Source: Sedimentibacter sp. SX930
Lineage (GTDB): Bacteria > Bacillota > Bacilli > Lactobacillales > Aerococcaceae
Length of the DNA stretch: 64,000 nucleotides
Direction: 5' to 3'
Assembly: GCA_002155105.1 (NCBI GenBank)
Contig: MUZD01000002.1
Span: 248,001 to 312,000 of the forward strand
Below the pieces are notes generated by a model that did not search any database, had not been told where the DNA came from, and saw only the letters and a program-made list of their open reading frames with translations. Positions 16,101 to 26,338 of this stretch are shown one piece after another (position 1 is the stretch's first letter; each line of letters starts with the position of its first letter). A program made the position numbers and the translations under genes.

Positions 16101-19100
16101 TGCTCCTCCCCTTCCTCGTTGGATTCTTGATTATTCTCGTCGCGTTCTTGCTTGATCTTCGAAAGGACATCTTCCTTGCTCAACTTGATGTATTTGCGGT
16201 AACGGTTCTCCGGCAACGTGTTGTCGAACTGCGAGATGGCGCGGTAAGGCCCGCTGACGGTCGGCGTGTACGGCCGTTCCTTGATCGGGTCGAGTTTCAG
16301 GTCGCCGGACAGGATCTTCTCGCCGGCTTCCACCATGTTTGCCCGGTTCTTGGCGATCAGATTGTGGAAATCATCCAACGTAATCAATTCGTCCTTTTTG
16401 CCCAGATTTCCGGCCTTCAGTTTGTTGAACGGGAAGATTTCCGAAGACTTGCCGCTTTCGACAGACGGATCGATCGTATCCAAAACGGCCGTGTCGTTCA
16501 GCAAAAGCCCCTTCAGCTTGTAATCGGTGATGATCGTCTTCTGATAATCCTCGAGCGTCATGAAACTGTTCTGCTTGATGAACGGGTTCTTGACGTGAAG
16601 ATAGAAAGCTCCCGCAGGCAATGTCTTCCCGGCCAGCAGCTTGTCGGCGTTCAGCAGGGCCACATCCAGGTAGGTGATCATCTGCATCGCCAAGCCGTAG
16701 TAAGCGTCTGAAAAATTGAAACTGTGCGCGCTCGACTTGTAGTCGAGGATGGTCAGGTAATTCTCTTCCCCGGCATTGACCAGATCGATCCGGTCGATTT
16801 TCCCGCGGATATGCAGGGTGCCGCCGTTGTTCAGCGGCATATCCAATCCGTCCAGCATTTGTTCTCCGCCCATTTGCCCGAAGACCGCTTCGGTGCGGAT
16901 GTTCTTCAGGGCCGTCCGTCGGCTGTGCTGGTTGAGCACCCAAGCCATCTTCTGGATCGTTTCGCCCAACTGGTCGCGGATGAAGTTCATCCGGTTGGAG
17001 GTCCTCAGAATTTCGAATTTTTTGCTTCCGTAGAGCTCATCCAGGACGGCATCGGCAATCTGTTTGACCGTCTCCTCGCTCAAGTTATCGGTTTCGATGA
17101 GCCTGCTCTTCAGCTGGTTGACGATCTTTTCCAAGGCTTCATGGAAAAATTCGCCTGTACCGGCAGCGGAAAGCTCGTATTTCGCCCGTTCCTTGAGCTT
17201 CAGTCCGTATTGGAGGAAGTGGCTGTACGGATCTTCGAAATAGCGCTCGAGCTGCGAGACCGACAGATACAGGTCTTTCCCGTAGAGCTGTTCGGCGACC
17301 GGCGCCGTCAGCTTGCTCGGCACATTTTTGTGCCAGAGGCTGGCGAAGACCTGCTGCATGATCCGTTTGGCTTGCGGATCCTTGGAGATGTACGCCAAAA
17401 TGTATTTCCATAGCGTCGGCACCGGCTCGTTCGTTGCGCGCTGGTGGCGCAGCAGGTGGACCAGCTGGCTGATGTTCTGTTGTTTGCTGCCGAGGAAGGC
17501 AGTCGTATCCTCCGCATCGGCGATGTCCTGGTGCTTGATTTCGACAGGGATCTGCAGCGCATTGGCTACGCGCGAAACGTAAGGCGAAATCTTCGGCGAT
17601 TTCTTGCTGTCTTCAGCACTCATCGGATAGCTGAAGATGACCTTCTCCGTCCCAGAAAGGAAAGCCTGATAGGCCACATACGGTTCGGCGGCCATCGATT
17701 CGGCGGTCGTCGGGTGCAGATATTTTTCTTCATTATTCAATGAACCGCTGAGCCGCTCACGGTCCTCTTCCGTCAGCAAAGATTTATTTTCTTTCTGCGC
17801 AGGCAAATGGTCCTGGGTCATCCCCATCAGGAAGACCACCTTCGCCGGCTCGAAGCGCGCCCCTTCGATGCTCGAGAAGACGACCTGATCGATGCTTGGC
17901 GGTACTAGGCTGAAGGTTGCGTTCTGGAAACCGGTCAAAAGGATCTCATGGAAAGCTGCAGCCTGGAAGGGGCTGTCCCCCAAAATTTCGACGTATTCGT
18001 CCAACAAGTTCAGGAAAACTTTCCAGATCTGTTCCTGCTGCCTCGCTTGGATCAGGTCCCCCTGCGCCAATGCTTCATCGCGCCAGAACAGCATCTGTTT
18101 GTCGACTTTGGCGGCAATCAGGAAATTGTAAAGGTTCTTCGCGGCTTCCCGGCCGGTTTTGGCCTTCGCCATCTTCTGGAAGAACGGCAGAAGAAGATCC
18201 CTCAGATAATTGCGGACCTCGTTGGAAGTATCCTGCATCCGTCTGTCCTCGGCGCTCTGGTTGCTGTTGCCGTTCTCATCCCTGAATGTCGCGAAATACC
18301 AGTCATCCTTCGAAAGCCAGCTGTTGCCTTCATAGCCGTATGCCAGCAAGACATTCTCAATCACATCGACCTGCTCTCGGAAATGCAGCACGGCTGCCGC
18401 CGTTTCCTCAAGCCCTACCGGATTGTCATGGTTGGCCGGCGTCAACAGTTCCGTGCGCAACAAACGCATGATGTCCGGATAGCGCCAATGATGCCGGCGG
18501 ATGCGGAACAGCGCATCGATGAAGTCCATGAACGGATGGTGCTTCATGGCGTCAGCTTTATCATAAAAGACGTCCATCCCGTCCTTGTCGAATACCGGCT
18601 TCACCATCGTTTCGTATTCTTCGACCGTCCGCGCCAAAATCAGGATGTCCTTGTAGCGGTAGCCGTCATCGGCGACCAGTTTTTTGATTTCATTGGCCAC
18701 ATGGAAAACTTCCGCCTGTTTCGTTTCACAGCCCCAGACCCGGATAGCTTCCTTTTGATCGGTCGTCAGCTCGAACGAGCCTTGGAATTTGTTGGCAGTC
18801 GCATCGGTGGATGCGATCCAATAATTCTCCAGCACCAAAAGCGCATCCTTGTAGCCGTCCGTGTCCTTCGCAACCCAGTGGTCCTTCATGATCTGTACGC
18901 GCAGGCTGCGCGCCAAATGATAGAGCGTGTGATACGTCGACCCTGCGGTATAGAACAACTGATGCATGGCCGGCGGTTCGTCGACGTAAGCTTTGTCCAA
19001 CGCCAACGTGATCGTGACTTGTTTGGCGGAGCGCAGCAGCGCCGTGAGAATCTGCAGCTCGCGGGCCGTGAAACGGTAAAAACCGTCGATGAAGACATAG

Positions 19101-19723
19101 GTGTTCTGCATATCCAGCGTTTCGATGATGCCGGCCAGTGCCTCAAGGATGACTTCCTTTTCAAGGTACTTGTCCAGTAGCGCTTCGTTGAAGGCATGGT
19201 AAAGCTCCTTCAATTCTGTCAGTTTCAGCTGAAAATCAGCCTCATTGCCGGATTCCGCCTGGTTCGCAAGGATCCCCTGCAAGTCATCCTCTTCGATGCG
19301 GCCGCTGCGCAGCTCCAGAAACAGATCAGTCAGCTGCTTGATGAAGCCTTCCTTGTTGGCTTCCCGGCGGAAAAGGATCAGCTCCTGCTCCTTCTCCATC
19401 AAAATCTTCCGCACCAGCATGCTGAGGCCGGCTTCCGACAATTGCTGCTGTTGGAAAATCGGCGATTTCTTCAGCAAATACCACGCCAACCGGCTGAAAC
19501 TGAACGTCTGCAGATTCATCGAGCCCATCATGTCCTGCTCGCGAAAAGCCTCGAATTGCCAAAGCTTTTCCAGGATCGACATCTCCGCCTCGAACTTCGC
19601 GTGCTCCGGTACCAGCACAAATACCTCCGCATCCGGCTCCTCCGTCATGATCCCCGAAATCCGCTCATATATCGCTTGTTTCTTGTCCGCCGATTCCTTG
19701 CCTAAAATAAACTGCAACCCCAT
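16097..19723 (-). CDS. addB: AddB/RexB subunit lacking the iron-sulphur cysteines
   Basis: 1208 residues, partner of AddA. Begins MGLQFILGKESADKK (degenerate nucleotide-binding loop) and carries a C-terminal nuclease with GKIDRIDLVNAGEEN...ILDYKSS. In iron-sulphur AddB proteins a cysteine precedes the nuclease domain and a C-x2-C-x5-C cluster lies near the end; here the aligned places read ERYFEDPYSHF and SGPYRAISQFD without cysteine. This matches the RexB branch of lactic acid bacteria, which lacks the cluster. Preceded by GGAGG; no promoter was pinned down. Confidence 0.95.
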   Translation of the reverse strand: MGLQFILGKESADKKQAIYERISGIMTEEPDAEVFVLVPEHAKFEAEMSILEKLWQFEAFREQDMMGSMNLQTFSFSRLAWYLLKKSPIFQQQQLSEAGLSMLVRKILMEKEQELILFRREANKEGFIKQLTDLFLELRSGRIEEDDLQGILANQAESGNEADFQLKLTELKELYHAFNEALLDKYLEKEVILEALAGIIETLDMQNTYVFIDGFYRFTARELQILTALLRSAKQVTITLALDKAYVDEPPAMHQLFYTAGSTYHTLYHLARSLRVQIMKDHWVAKDTDGYKDALLVLENYWIASTDATANKFQGSFELTTDQKEAIRVWGCETKQAEVFHVANEIKKLVADDGYRYKDILILARTVEEYETMVKPVFDKDGMDVFYDKADAMKHHPFMDFIDALFRIRRHHWRYPDIMRLLRTELLTPANHDNPVGLEETAAAVLHFREQVDVIENVLLAYGYEGNSWLSKDDWYFATFRDENGNSNQSAEDRRMQDTSNEVRNYLRDLLLPFFQKMAKAKTGREAAKNLYNFLIAAKVDKQMLFWRDEALAQGDLIQARQQEQIWKVFLNLLDEYVEILGDSPFQAAAFHEILLTGFQNATFSLVPPSIDQVVFSSIEGARFEPAKVVFLMGMTQDHLPAQKENKSLLTEEDRERLSGSLNNEEKYLHPTTAESMAAEPYVAYQAFLSGTEKVIFSYPMSAEDSKKSPKISPYVSRVANALQIPVEIKHQDIADAEDTTAFLGSKQQNISQLVHLLRHQRATNEPVPTLWKYILAYISKDPQAKRIMQQVFASLWHKNVPSKLTAPVAEQLYGKDLYLSVSQLERYFEDPYSHFLQYGLKLKERAKYELSAAGTGEFFHEALEKIVNQLKSRLIETDNLSEETVKQIADAVLDELYGSKKFEILRTSNRMNFIRDQLGETIQKMAWVLNQHSRRTALKNIRTEAVFGQMGGEQMLDGLDMPLNNGGTLHIRGKIDRIDLVNAGEENYLTILDYKSSAHSFNFSDAYYGLAMQMITYLDVALLNADKLLAGKTLPAGAFYLHVKNPFIKQNSFMTLEDYQKTIITDYKLKGLLLNDTAVLDTIDPSVESGKSSEIFPFNKLKAGNLGKKDELITLDDFHNLIAKNRANMVEAGEKILSGDLKLDPIKERPYTPTVSGPYRAISQFDNTLPENRYRKYIKLSKEDVLSKIKQERDENNQESNEEGEEQ

Positions 19724-20040
19724 CGGATCGCCTCCTGTTCGTGTAAGTCAATAAGGTTATTTTACCATAAGGGGGTGGGGAAACATGGGGTTTGAGGGTA
19801 AATAAAAAGCGAAAATCCTATAAAACCAGGATTTTCGCTAACTCGGTAAGCTAGTTACCTAACTTCGGATTTGTAAAATAGTATCCATTAGACATTTCTC
19901 TTTTTGATAATGATGTGGTAGCTATTTTCCACCAAGAGAGGTGCCTTTCAGTATGTATTTCTGATAAAAAAATGTCAAAAAATATTGGTAAAACAAACAT
20001 TTAAGTCTGGTTTCGTGAGTGCTGTAGAATAATGATTTAA
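19724..20040. other. Intergenic junction between addB and the defence region
   Basis: About 317 bases. Base composition changes from GC-rich (addAB) to AT-rich at this point. Apart from the terminator-like stem at 19804-19839, nothing recognisable, and no integrase, att repeat or tRNA was seen. Confidence 0.5.
19804..19839 (-). terminator. Terminator stem left of the putAbiC gene
   Basis: Perfect 12-bp stem AGCGAAAATCCT / AGGATTTTCGCT, with CTTTTTATTT following on the minus strand. It lies 200 bases beyond the putAbiC stop. Confidence 0.65.
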
Positions 20041-21204
20041 TCAATCATCTTCTAAAAAACTAAGCATTTTATTTACATCATCCTCTTCCCAGAATAATAA
20101 CTCTTTCGAAAAGTGCTGTAAATAGCCCCTTGCTAGATTTAAATCATCCCTGTCTCCAAAAAACTGAGTTTGCTTCAATTCATCTCCTAGTCCATCACCT
20201 CTTTGAGTAAAAAAAGAATTATAGTAAATTAACACTATTTCTTTCTCATTCAACATTGCGCGTACAAAACCAATATAATTATTTTTTAATTCTTGATCAG
20301 ATACATTGCTATTGACATATTTTATTACTCGATGAAAAATACGGAAGTACTTCCCCATTCTATTATAATAACCGTTGAAAACGGATTCTATAATTGTGTT
20401 TTTATGTGTTGAAATCCATTTTATTGTATTTAATGCCACTTGATTATCAAAGTCTTTAATAATTTCAAATAATTCATTGGTCGTATCTACATTAAAATAT
20501 GTAGTGTCTAAATGCCTAATAATATTAATTAAATTGAGAAACTTTTCGTCATTGTCATTCTCATTGAAACTTATAGCTCCTAACAGTTTCAATGTTCCCA
20601 AAACATCTATAAACGCCGGTGCCTTTTCTTTAAAATTAATCAGGACTCCACTACTGGGTGCCTTGTCAAGATAATAATTTTCAATTTCCGTAAACTCTGA
20701 ATCTTCTATCAAATATTTATCTTTAAGTTGTTTTAACATATCCTTTAAGGTGTTATCAAAGAATCTTCCAATATATTCACGTTTTGAGTAAAAATATTCT
20801 TTTCTACATTTTTCTGCTGTAGTTACTTTGAACTGAATTATTTCTTCTTCTAACTCAAGATACAGATCTTCAAATAAATTTTCATCATTATTATGTTCAA
20901 CTTCTTTTTTTATTTCATTATGTAAATTCAATAAATTGAAGAAGGTGTTATCTACTTTTTCTTCTTTGCGGCTATCCTCATCAGAGTTCAGCTGAATATA
21001 AATAACTATCATAGCGCCAAAAAGACCTAAAATTGCACCTAGATATCCTCCCCAAAAGCCTAACCATCCATCGTCACTCCCTGCACCAATATCGGGAATA
21101 ATAATCAAATTAATACAAAATGGAACAAAAACTAATAGACCTAAGCAAACTATAACTATTGACCACACAGGATAATTCTTAAATTCTCTTATTATTCTTT
21201 TCAA
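20041..21204 (-). CDS. putAbiC-type abortive infection membrane protein
   Basis: 387 residues. Two N-terminal membrane helices (about 13-36 and 48-70, the second with GFWGGYLGAILGLFGA) are followed by a long charged, coiled-coil-prone cytoplasmic region. The C-terminal domain has the putAbiC hallmarks YFRIFHRVIKYV and the RAMLNEKEIVLIYYN block. Members are annotated as putative phage abortive infection proteins on similarity to lactococcal AbiC. It is the last leftward gene of the AT-rich defence cluster, 528 bases from brxL, so it probably has its own promoter and acts as an independent second line of defence. Confidence 0.78.
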   Translation of the reverse strand: MKRIIREFKNYPVWSIVIVCLGLLVFVPFCINLIIIPDIGAGSDDGWLGFWGGYLGAILGLFGAMIVIYIQLNSDEDSRKEEKVDNTFFNLLNLHNEIKKEVEHNNDENLFEDLYLELEEEIIQFKVTTAEKCRKEYFYSKREYIGRFFDNTLKDMLKQLKDKYLIEDSEFTEIENYYLDKAPSSGVLINFKEKAPAFIDVLGTLKLLGAISFNENDNDEKFLNLINIIRHLDTTYFNVDTTNELFEIIKDFDNQVALNTIKWISTHKNTIIESVFNGYYNRMGKYFRIFHRVIKYVNSNVSDQELKNNYIGFVRAMLNEKEIVLIYYNSFFTQRGDGLGDELKQTQFFGDRDDLNLARGYLQHFSKELLFWEEDDVNKMLSFLEDD

Positions 21205-21731
21205 TTGGATACTCCTTCAAATCCTTTCAGAATCAGTAAACTATTTAATCTAATTTTCCGATACAATTTACATTCCCGAAATTTTATAACTAGGTCGTGT
21301 AAAATATTGATATCACAGTATTCACACCTAGCTACACATAAAACCTCATAACTACGTGATTAGGATCTTGAAATACTATTCAAACGTTGATTTGACGGTT
21401 TTTCATTTGTTTCTAGTTATGTGTTTCCGGGATACCATCCTACAGAAACGATTAACACGGGACTACTTCTTTTCTTTATCTTATTTGATAATTGATCCAT
21501 AAACGTGGATAATACATTCTTTTATTCATTACATCGACTAAGCTCATCCCATTCTGCCCCCACAACGTTACAGTTATAACGTTGTGGGCAGAATGTCAAA
21601 ATATTTATCCAATGGGGCCTTTTAAGCCAAAGTTTTTGCGCATTTCTAGTTATAGGTCTCACGGGAATGAAAGTTATAATTTATTTTATTTTATCCCTTT
21701 AGCCAACCTCTCAAATTCAATTGGTTATCCT
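21205..21731. other. Non-coding region between brxL and putAbiC genes
   Basis: 527 bases, AT-rich, no credible gene. It holds the inverted repeat at 21550-21595 and presumably the putAbiC promoter. A few imperfect copies of a CTAGTTATxxG-like motif (near 21300, 21413 and 21649) are visible without clear meaning. Confidence 0.4.
21550..21595. repeat. Long inverted repeat in the brxL-putAbiC gap
   Basis: Arms CATTCTGCCC...CACAACGTTA and TAACGTTGTGGGCAGAATG pair over 19 bases with a 2-base bulge. There is no T-run on either side, so it is not a typical intrinsic terminator. Confidence 0.55.
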
Positions 21732-23798
21732 TTACTCCACTCCCAAAGCTTTAAAAATAGCTTCCTGGGGTGTGTTGTAGAATATAATACTAAACGCACC
21801 CATCAGTTCTGGCGGCACTGTGGCCATATCGACTGCGGAGGTTATTGGAATCAGCACTTTTTTAGCGCCACTATCCAGGCAAACCTGCAATGTATTTGCA
21901 AGTTCTTCAACCTTCATAATCGTTCCGCTAATGCTGATATCACCAAGAACCGCAAGATTTGAAAGGGTTGGTTTCTGAAGGGCTGCTGAGCAAATTGCCA
22001 CAAGGGTAGGCAGCGTCAACGTTTTGGTGATACCGATACCATTCAGATCCTGGTAATTGATAATATAATCCTTTGTGGTGGTGCTTATGGAATTGCTGAT
22101 ATTTCTGCCATTTGCTTTCAAATAATTAAAGGCTGTATTCGTAGCTTCCCTGGCATCACGATCCGATCCAAGCCCGGTCCGTACAAACTTCCCATTGCCC
22201 GGAAGAACCTGTGTCTCTAATCGGTAAACACCTACCATTCCTGTTTTGCCACGTGAAATAGTGTAAACATGACCTGGATTGGGCATACCTTCTGGGATGA
22301 GCTTACCGCCACCTTGTTCGGGCACGGGAACGAAATGTTCTTCAAAAGTTTCATTGTCGATATAGGAAAAATTCACATCATAGAACTCCATACCGCCAAT
22401 TTTTTTGAGCTGCTCTTTGACACGGCGTCGAAGTTCCAATGAAATAGTCATTATTTCCTTCATGTCCTCTTTGTCATATACACCATCGGGATACAGGAGC
22501 TTCGTGAACCCGGAAATCATTTTTCTGACTGCAATGACGTCCCGCTGATTCAAATTCGATCCAAACTTAAAGTATTTATCGCAAGCATCGCCAAATTGCT
22601 CTTTCCGCATTTCTTTCATAAATTCTGAAAGGTAATCGGTAATGAAGGCATATTCATCTGTGAAGAAGTCCGGCCTGTATTTGGGAATCTCCCAACCGGG
22701 TACATAGCAGTGCATCCGGTCCAGAAAAGCAGTATCATATGCCATTGCCACTGGGAAAGGTTCGAATAAATGTGATGTTTTGAGAAGAACATCCACACTC
22801 TGATTGATATTACCTACGAACACCATAGAAGCACTGGCTGCCTTCTCCTCTTTGCCACGAGCAAAAGATCCCGATGCCATATAATCTTTCATGATCTGTA
22901 TCCCGTCTTTATCTTTAAAAGTAATCCCAGCCACTTCATCAAAAGCCACACAGTCCCACATCCCGACAAGCCCTACGGTTTTATTTGCCATGTTGTAAAA
23001 TAAGTTGGCAACAGTGGTTTGACCCCCGGAAACGAGAATACTATTCGGTGAAATCTCTTTGTAAATATGAGACTTCCCTGTGCTGCGCGGACCGAGTTCA
23101 CAAAGATTGAAGTTGTTCTCGACAAGAGGAATCATACGGGCAAGGAGAAGCCACTTTTCACGATCAGTAAATTTATCAGACTCCATTCCTGTTGAACGGA
23201 CCAATACATTCAGCCATTCTTCTTTCGTGAATTCTTTTCTGGCTTCTTTGATTTCATCCAATTCAATATGGGGCATTTGAATGGGCGTGAGCTTCCTTAC
23301 ACGAATAGGAGTGGATCTTTTATCCTCTTCCAAATATTCATATTCCAGCTGTACGATACACCAAATTCCCCCGCATAAAAGACGATCATATTCCGAAACA
23401 TAGCTGGGTGCCAGGAGAATTTCCCTTACCCCAAGATTTGAAAATTCAGCCTCGTAGCGATCTTCCTTAATATTAAGTTTTGCAGTTATACGGTCAATTA
23501 CCGTATAACTGCCTCTCTCACGTAAAACGGAGAGAATTTTTTGCGCTTCATCCGGGCGAACGAAGTTTTCCGAGAGAATTTTTTTTACTGTCTTTACTCC
23601 CTCTTCGATGATTTCAGGATCATCTGAGCTGCAGTATTGTCCCAATAAGAATTCCAGCACATAAACAGGTACATTTGCGCCTTCTTTAATGGCTTTTGTT
23701 AAGTCCTTGCGGACAATCTTTCCATCGAAGAACTGCCTTAATTTCCTATTGAGAACAGCATTCGGATTGTCTGTTTTTTCTAATCTAGTTTCTTCCAT
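21732..23798 (-). CDS. brxL: BREX type 1 protein BrxL (Lon-like AAA+)
   Basis: 688 residues. N-terminal domain, AAA+ ATPase with Walker A GPRSTGKSH (236-244) and Walker B VAFDEVAG near residue 285, and a C-terminal Lon-like fold (GMVGVYRLE...LGDISISGTIMKVEELAN). The Lon catalytic GPSAG serine is not apparent, in line with reports that BrxL acts as a DNA-binding AAA+ ring rather than a protease. It is needed for phage exclusion in type 1 BREX. Last gene of the operon, 20 bases after pglZ. Confidence 0.95.
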   Translation of the reverse strand: MEETRLEKTDNPNAVLNRKLRQFFDGKIVRKDLTKAIKEGANVPVYVLEFLLGQYCSSDDPEIIEEGVKTVKKILSENFVRPDEAQKILSVLRERGSYTVIDRITAKLNIKEDRYEAEFSNLGVREILLAPSYVSEYDRLLCGGIWCIVQLEYEYLEEDKRSTPIRVRKLTPIQMPHIELDEIKEARKEFTKEEWLNVLVRSTGMESDKFTDREKWLLLARMIPLVENNFNLCELGPRSTGKSHIYKEISPNSILVSGGQTTVANLFYNMANKTVGLVGMWDCVAFDEVAGITFKDKDGIQIMKDYMASGSFARGKEEKAASASMVFVGNINQSVDVLLKTSHLFEPFPVAMAYDTAFLDRMHCYVPGWEIPKYRPDFFTDEYAFITDYLSEFMKEMRKEQFGDACDKYFKFGSNLNQRDVIAVRKMISGFTKLLYPDGVYDKEDMKEIMTISLELRRRVKEQLKKIGGMEFYDVNFSYIDNETFEEHFVPVPEQGGGKLIPEGMPNPGHVYTISRGKTGMVGVYRLETQVLPGNGKFVRTGLGSDRDAREATNTAFNYLKANGRNISNSISTTTKDYIINYQDLNGIGITKTLTLPTLVAICSAALQKPTLSNLAVLGDISISGTIMKVEELANTLQVCLDSGAKKVLIPITSAVDMATVPPELMGAFSIIFYNTPQEAIFKALGVE

Positions 23799-23818
23799 TG
23801 ATATTTAATCCTCCTGCC

Positions 23819-26338
23819 TTAGAAATTAAATCCAAAATCATCTGCAAATGCCAAATCCATTTGTACTTCATGGCGTATGACTTCAAGAGCATTTACTTCA
23901 TCATATGCGACCAGATAATATTTTCTGTTCTTGTCATATTTCTTGTTTTTGAAAGTGAATTTTAAACGGAAAATACGTTTGCTTGCATCTTTGTCTTTTT
24001 TGTCAGCTACATAGAGGTTATCATTAGAAATTTTTTCGTTGTCATCTGAGATGAAGAACACTTTATAAGTTGTTTCTTTATTTACATCTGTCACAGCTTC
24101 CGTTTGGATGAAATCCAGATTTGCCGTAAGATTAGTAATCTTCTGTACGGAACTCACAAGCGCAATACTCACAGCCTTCGTTTCGGTGTGGTATTTGTTG
24201 GTTCTGACATTCAGGACGGGTACCACAATTTCCTGAAGGGTTGAGCCTCCATGGACGAAATTTTGGCCGCCACCAGCAACTTTAAAGACATCGCTCCCGA
24301 TCGGTACAGATATAATTCGATCATCCTCATTGCCCAGTATATCGCCTAATTTCACCGTACCAACACCTTCTGCATGAACGCCTTCCGTTGCAATGACATA
24401 TCTTCTTCCGACAAACGCATTTCCCCTTTCAAAACCGCTGATTTTATCACTTTCAACCAATTTGTCGCGTTTGTAAATAAAGCCGTGATCAGCCGTGATG
24501 ATGAAACGGATATTGTTGGCGCTGGTAAGTCTCTTGATCATTGTATGAATTTCTTCCACAGCTTCTTCGCATGCTGTAAATACTTCGTTTTCGGTATTCA
24601 GTTTGTCGCCTCTCGCATCAATTTGATTGTGGTATACGTAAACTACCTCTTGACCCGAAAAAATTTCTTTCAGTTCAGCTATTTTCATGGTCTTGATATC
24701 ATCAAACTGAACGGTACGGCTATTTGGAACAAAACTCTGTAATACCTGCTCTCTCGAATTTAAGTTATCACAGACCTTGCCATCCACCAGAACATTATAG
24801 TCATCACTCATGGATATTTTTTTATGAGGAAGTAGTGCCGACATGCCAAACCTTGTGTATGATGGCAGGACACTTTGCATAGCATCCATGGATGCCGTAC
24901 ATTTTTCGTCCTCCATCAATCTTTTTAGTAAAGTCTGTCCCACTTCAAATCTAAAGGCATCGGAAATAATGACCACAACACGTTCTTTGGCGAGACGTAC
25001 ATATTTATCATAAAACTCTTGTTGTTTGATCAGCCCTGTATCTCCCTTACACTCCATAAAAGCACGATTCCAAGCCACGGAAAGCGGATTAAGGTAGCGG
25101 TTGGTGTAGATGTTCTCGACCAAATCCCGCAGATTCTCAAAAGGTGTATTATTGAGCACTTGGTCATAATGATAGTAGAAATAGCGGTATTTCTGATCAA
25201 TCGCATGATCTTCCGCTATGTAGCTCTTCCATATGTCCAATGCAGTTTTCTTGGGCTCAAAACGCGCTGCCATAATCAGATGATAGGCATTTTCCAAAAT
25301 GTAATAATGAGAATTGTACAATTGTCCATAATGCATTTTTCTCCTCATTCGGCAAATCTCCGTTATCGTATGCCCGTTTACTCTGGCATCTGAGTCTTCA
25401 TTCTCAAGCCTTTCTATCAGCCATTTGAGCAAGAAAACGTCCGCTTTTTTGAAAATCTCAAGCTCTGCTAAATCGCTGATATTCAACTTTTCAAAGACGG
25501 CATCGCCATTCAAAGTGTTGTAAACCAAATCAGACAACTCATCAAAACTATCTTTATAGATCAAGCTGTTCATCAAGCTATCCAGAAACGCGATTATATT
25601 GCCTGATTTATATGAGCAATAGTTTTTCCAAGCCTGCGGTAACTCCGACTGAATGACCTTCGAGGTATACGTGGCAAATAGCGTGTAAATAAATTTGGAT
25701 AGGGAGGGCGAAACATCGGTATAGCCAAAATTTTCTTCACACATCTCCCAAAATGGCTCGATCAATTCATACTTTTCAAACTCTGCCAGATATTTGTTTT
25801 CCTCGAGCTCGCCATCCGTAATCACTGTACGGACGATTTCTTCGAAAGACACGATTTTCATTTTACAAATGACACTCATCAGCGCGATTTCAATGACATT
25901 CTTATTGAAGTTTTCAATCTCAAGGTCATAGAATTTCTGTGTCCTGTCCTTTGCCGCGAAGAATTTGATATAGTGCTGCAGCACTGTTTTGTACTTCTCA
26001 TCAATGCCCAGATCTACCGCAAGTAAAGATGCCCTGTCCGCAAAAAACTCTTTCGAATAGCGGATTGTATCCGCAAGATGGTTTTCTTTAAGAGCAGGTT
26101 TAGGGAAAGGAGCGTAAACCAAGTAATTGGTCTTAGTATCCTCACGCTCCAAGAAGTATTTGATATAGAACTGATTGTCATGTTCCAACTTTAAAATTTT
26201 TGCATGTTCAAGTTCCAAACTATCTATATCTGAAACAAATTCAGCGCCTGTATCGTACCAAAATACCAATTTGCGTACATCACCTTCAAATTCGCTGTTG
26301 AGCTTATCTGTAATTTGTTTTAGGTTAAGCTCTGCCAT
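23819..26338 (-). CDS. pglZ: BREX type 1 PglZ alkaline-phosphatase-superfamily protein
   Basis: 839 residues, type A PglZ. The phosphatase-like core has the metal-site strand VVVIISDAFRFEVGQ (Asp near residue 459) and the FIITADHGFIYKRDK block (Asp/His near residue 617), plus GGGQNFVHGGSTLQEIVVPVL. PglZ is the signature protein of all BREX types and interacts with PglX and the BREX complex; a metal-dependent nuclease activity is reported for a homologue. Its start shares a base with the stop of the preceding nuclease-like gene (TAATG), so the two are translationally coupled. Confidence 0.95.
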   Translation of the reverse strand: MAELNLKQITDKLNSEFEGDVRKLVFWYDTGAEFVSDIDSLELEHAKILKLEHDNQFYIKYFLEREDTKTNYLVYAPFPKPALKENHLADTIRYSKEFFADRASLLAVDLGIDEKYKTVLQHYIKFFAAKDRTQKFYDLEIENFNKNVIEIALMSVICKMKIVSFEEIVRTVITDGELEENKYLAEFEKYELIEPFWEMCEENFGYTDVSPSLSKFIYTLFATYTSKVIQSELPQAWKNYCSYKSGNIIAFLDSLMNSLIYKDSFDELSDLVYNTLNGDAVFEKLNISDLAELEIFKKADVFLLKWLIERLENEDSDARVNGHTITEICRMRRKMHYGQLYNSHYYILENAYHLIMAARFEPKKTALDIWKSYIAEDHAIDQKYRYFYYHYDQVLNNTPFENLRDLVENIYTNRYLNPLSVAWNRAFMECKGDTGLIKQQEFYDKYVRLAKERVVVIISDAFRFEVGQTLLKRLMEDEKCTASMDAMQSVLPSYTRFGMSALLPHKKISMSDDYNVLVDGKVCDNLNSREQVLQSFVPNSRTVQFDDIKTMKIAELKEIFSGQEVVYVYHNQIDARGDKLNTENEVFTACEEAVEEIHTMIKRLTSANNIRFIITADHGFIYKRDKLVESDKISGFERGNAFVGRRYVIATEGVHAEGVGTVKLGDILGNEDDRIISVPIGSDVFKVAGGGQNFVHGGSTLQEIVVPVLNVRTNKYHTETKAVSIALVSSVQKITNLTANLDFIQTEAVTDVNKETTYKVFFISDDNEKISNDNLYVADKKDKDASKRIFRLKFTFKNKKYDKNRKYYLVAYDEVNALEVIRHEVQMDLAFADDFGFNF

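Noticed and set aside
13479-16130. 883-codon open frame on the plus strand opposite addA
   Set aside because: Antisense shadow of the GC-rich addA codons; the sequence has no family features, while AddA on the other strand has all helicase motifs.
17948-19180. 410-codon plus-strand frame opposite addB
   Set aside because: Antisense shadow; no ribosome site, no motifs.
21732-23798. ATP-dependent Lon protease
   Set aside because: Lon-like C-terminal fold is present but no GPSAG catalytic serine is seen, and the operon context is BREX.
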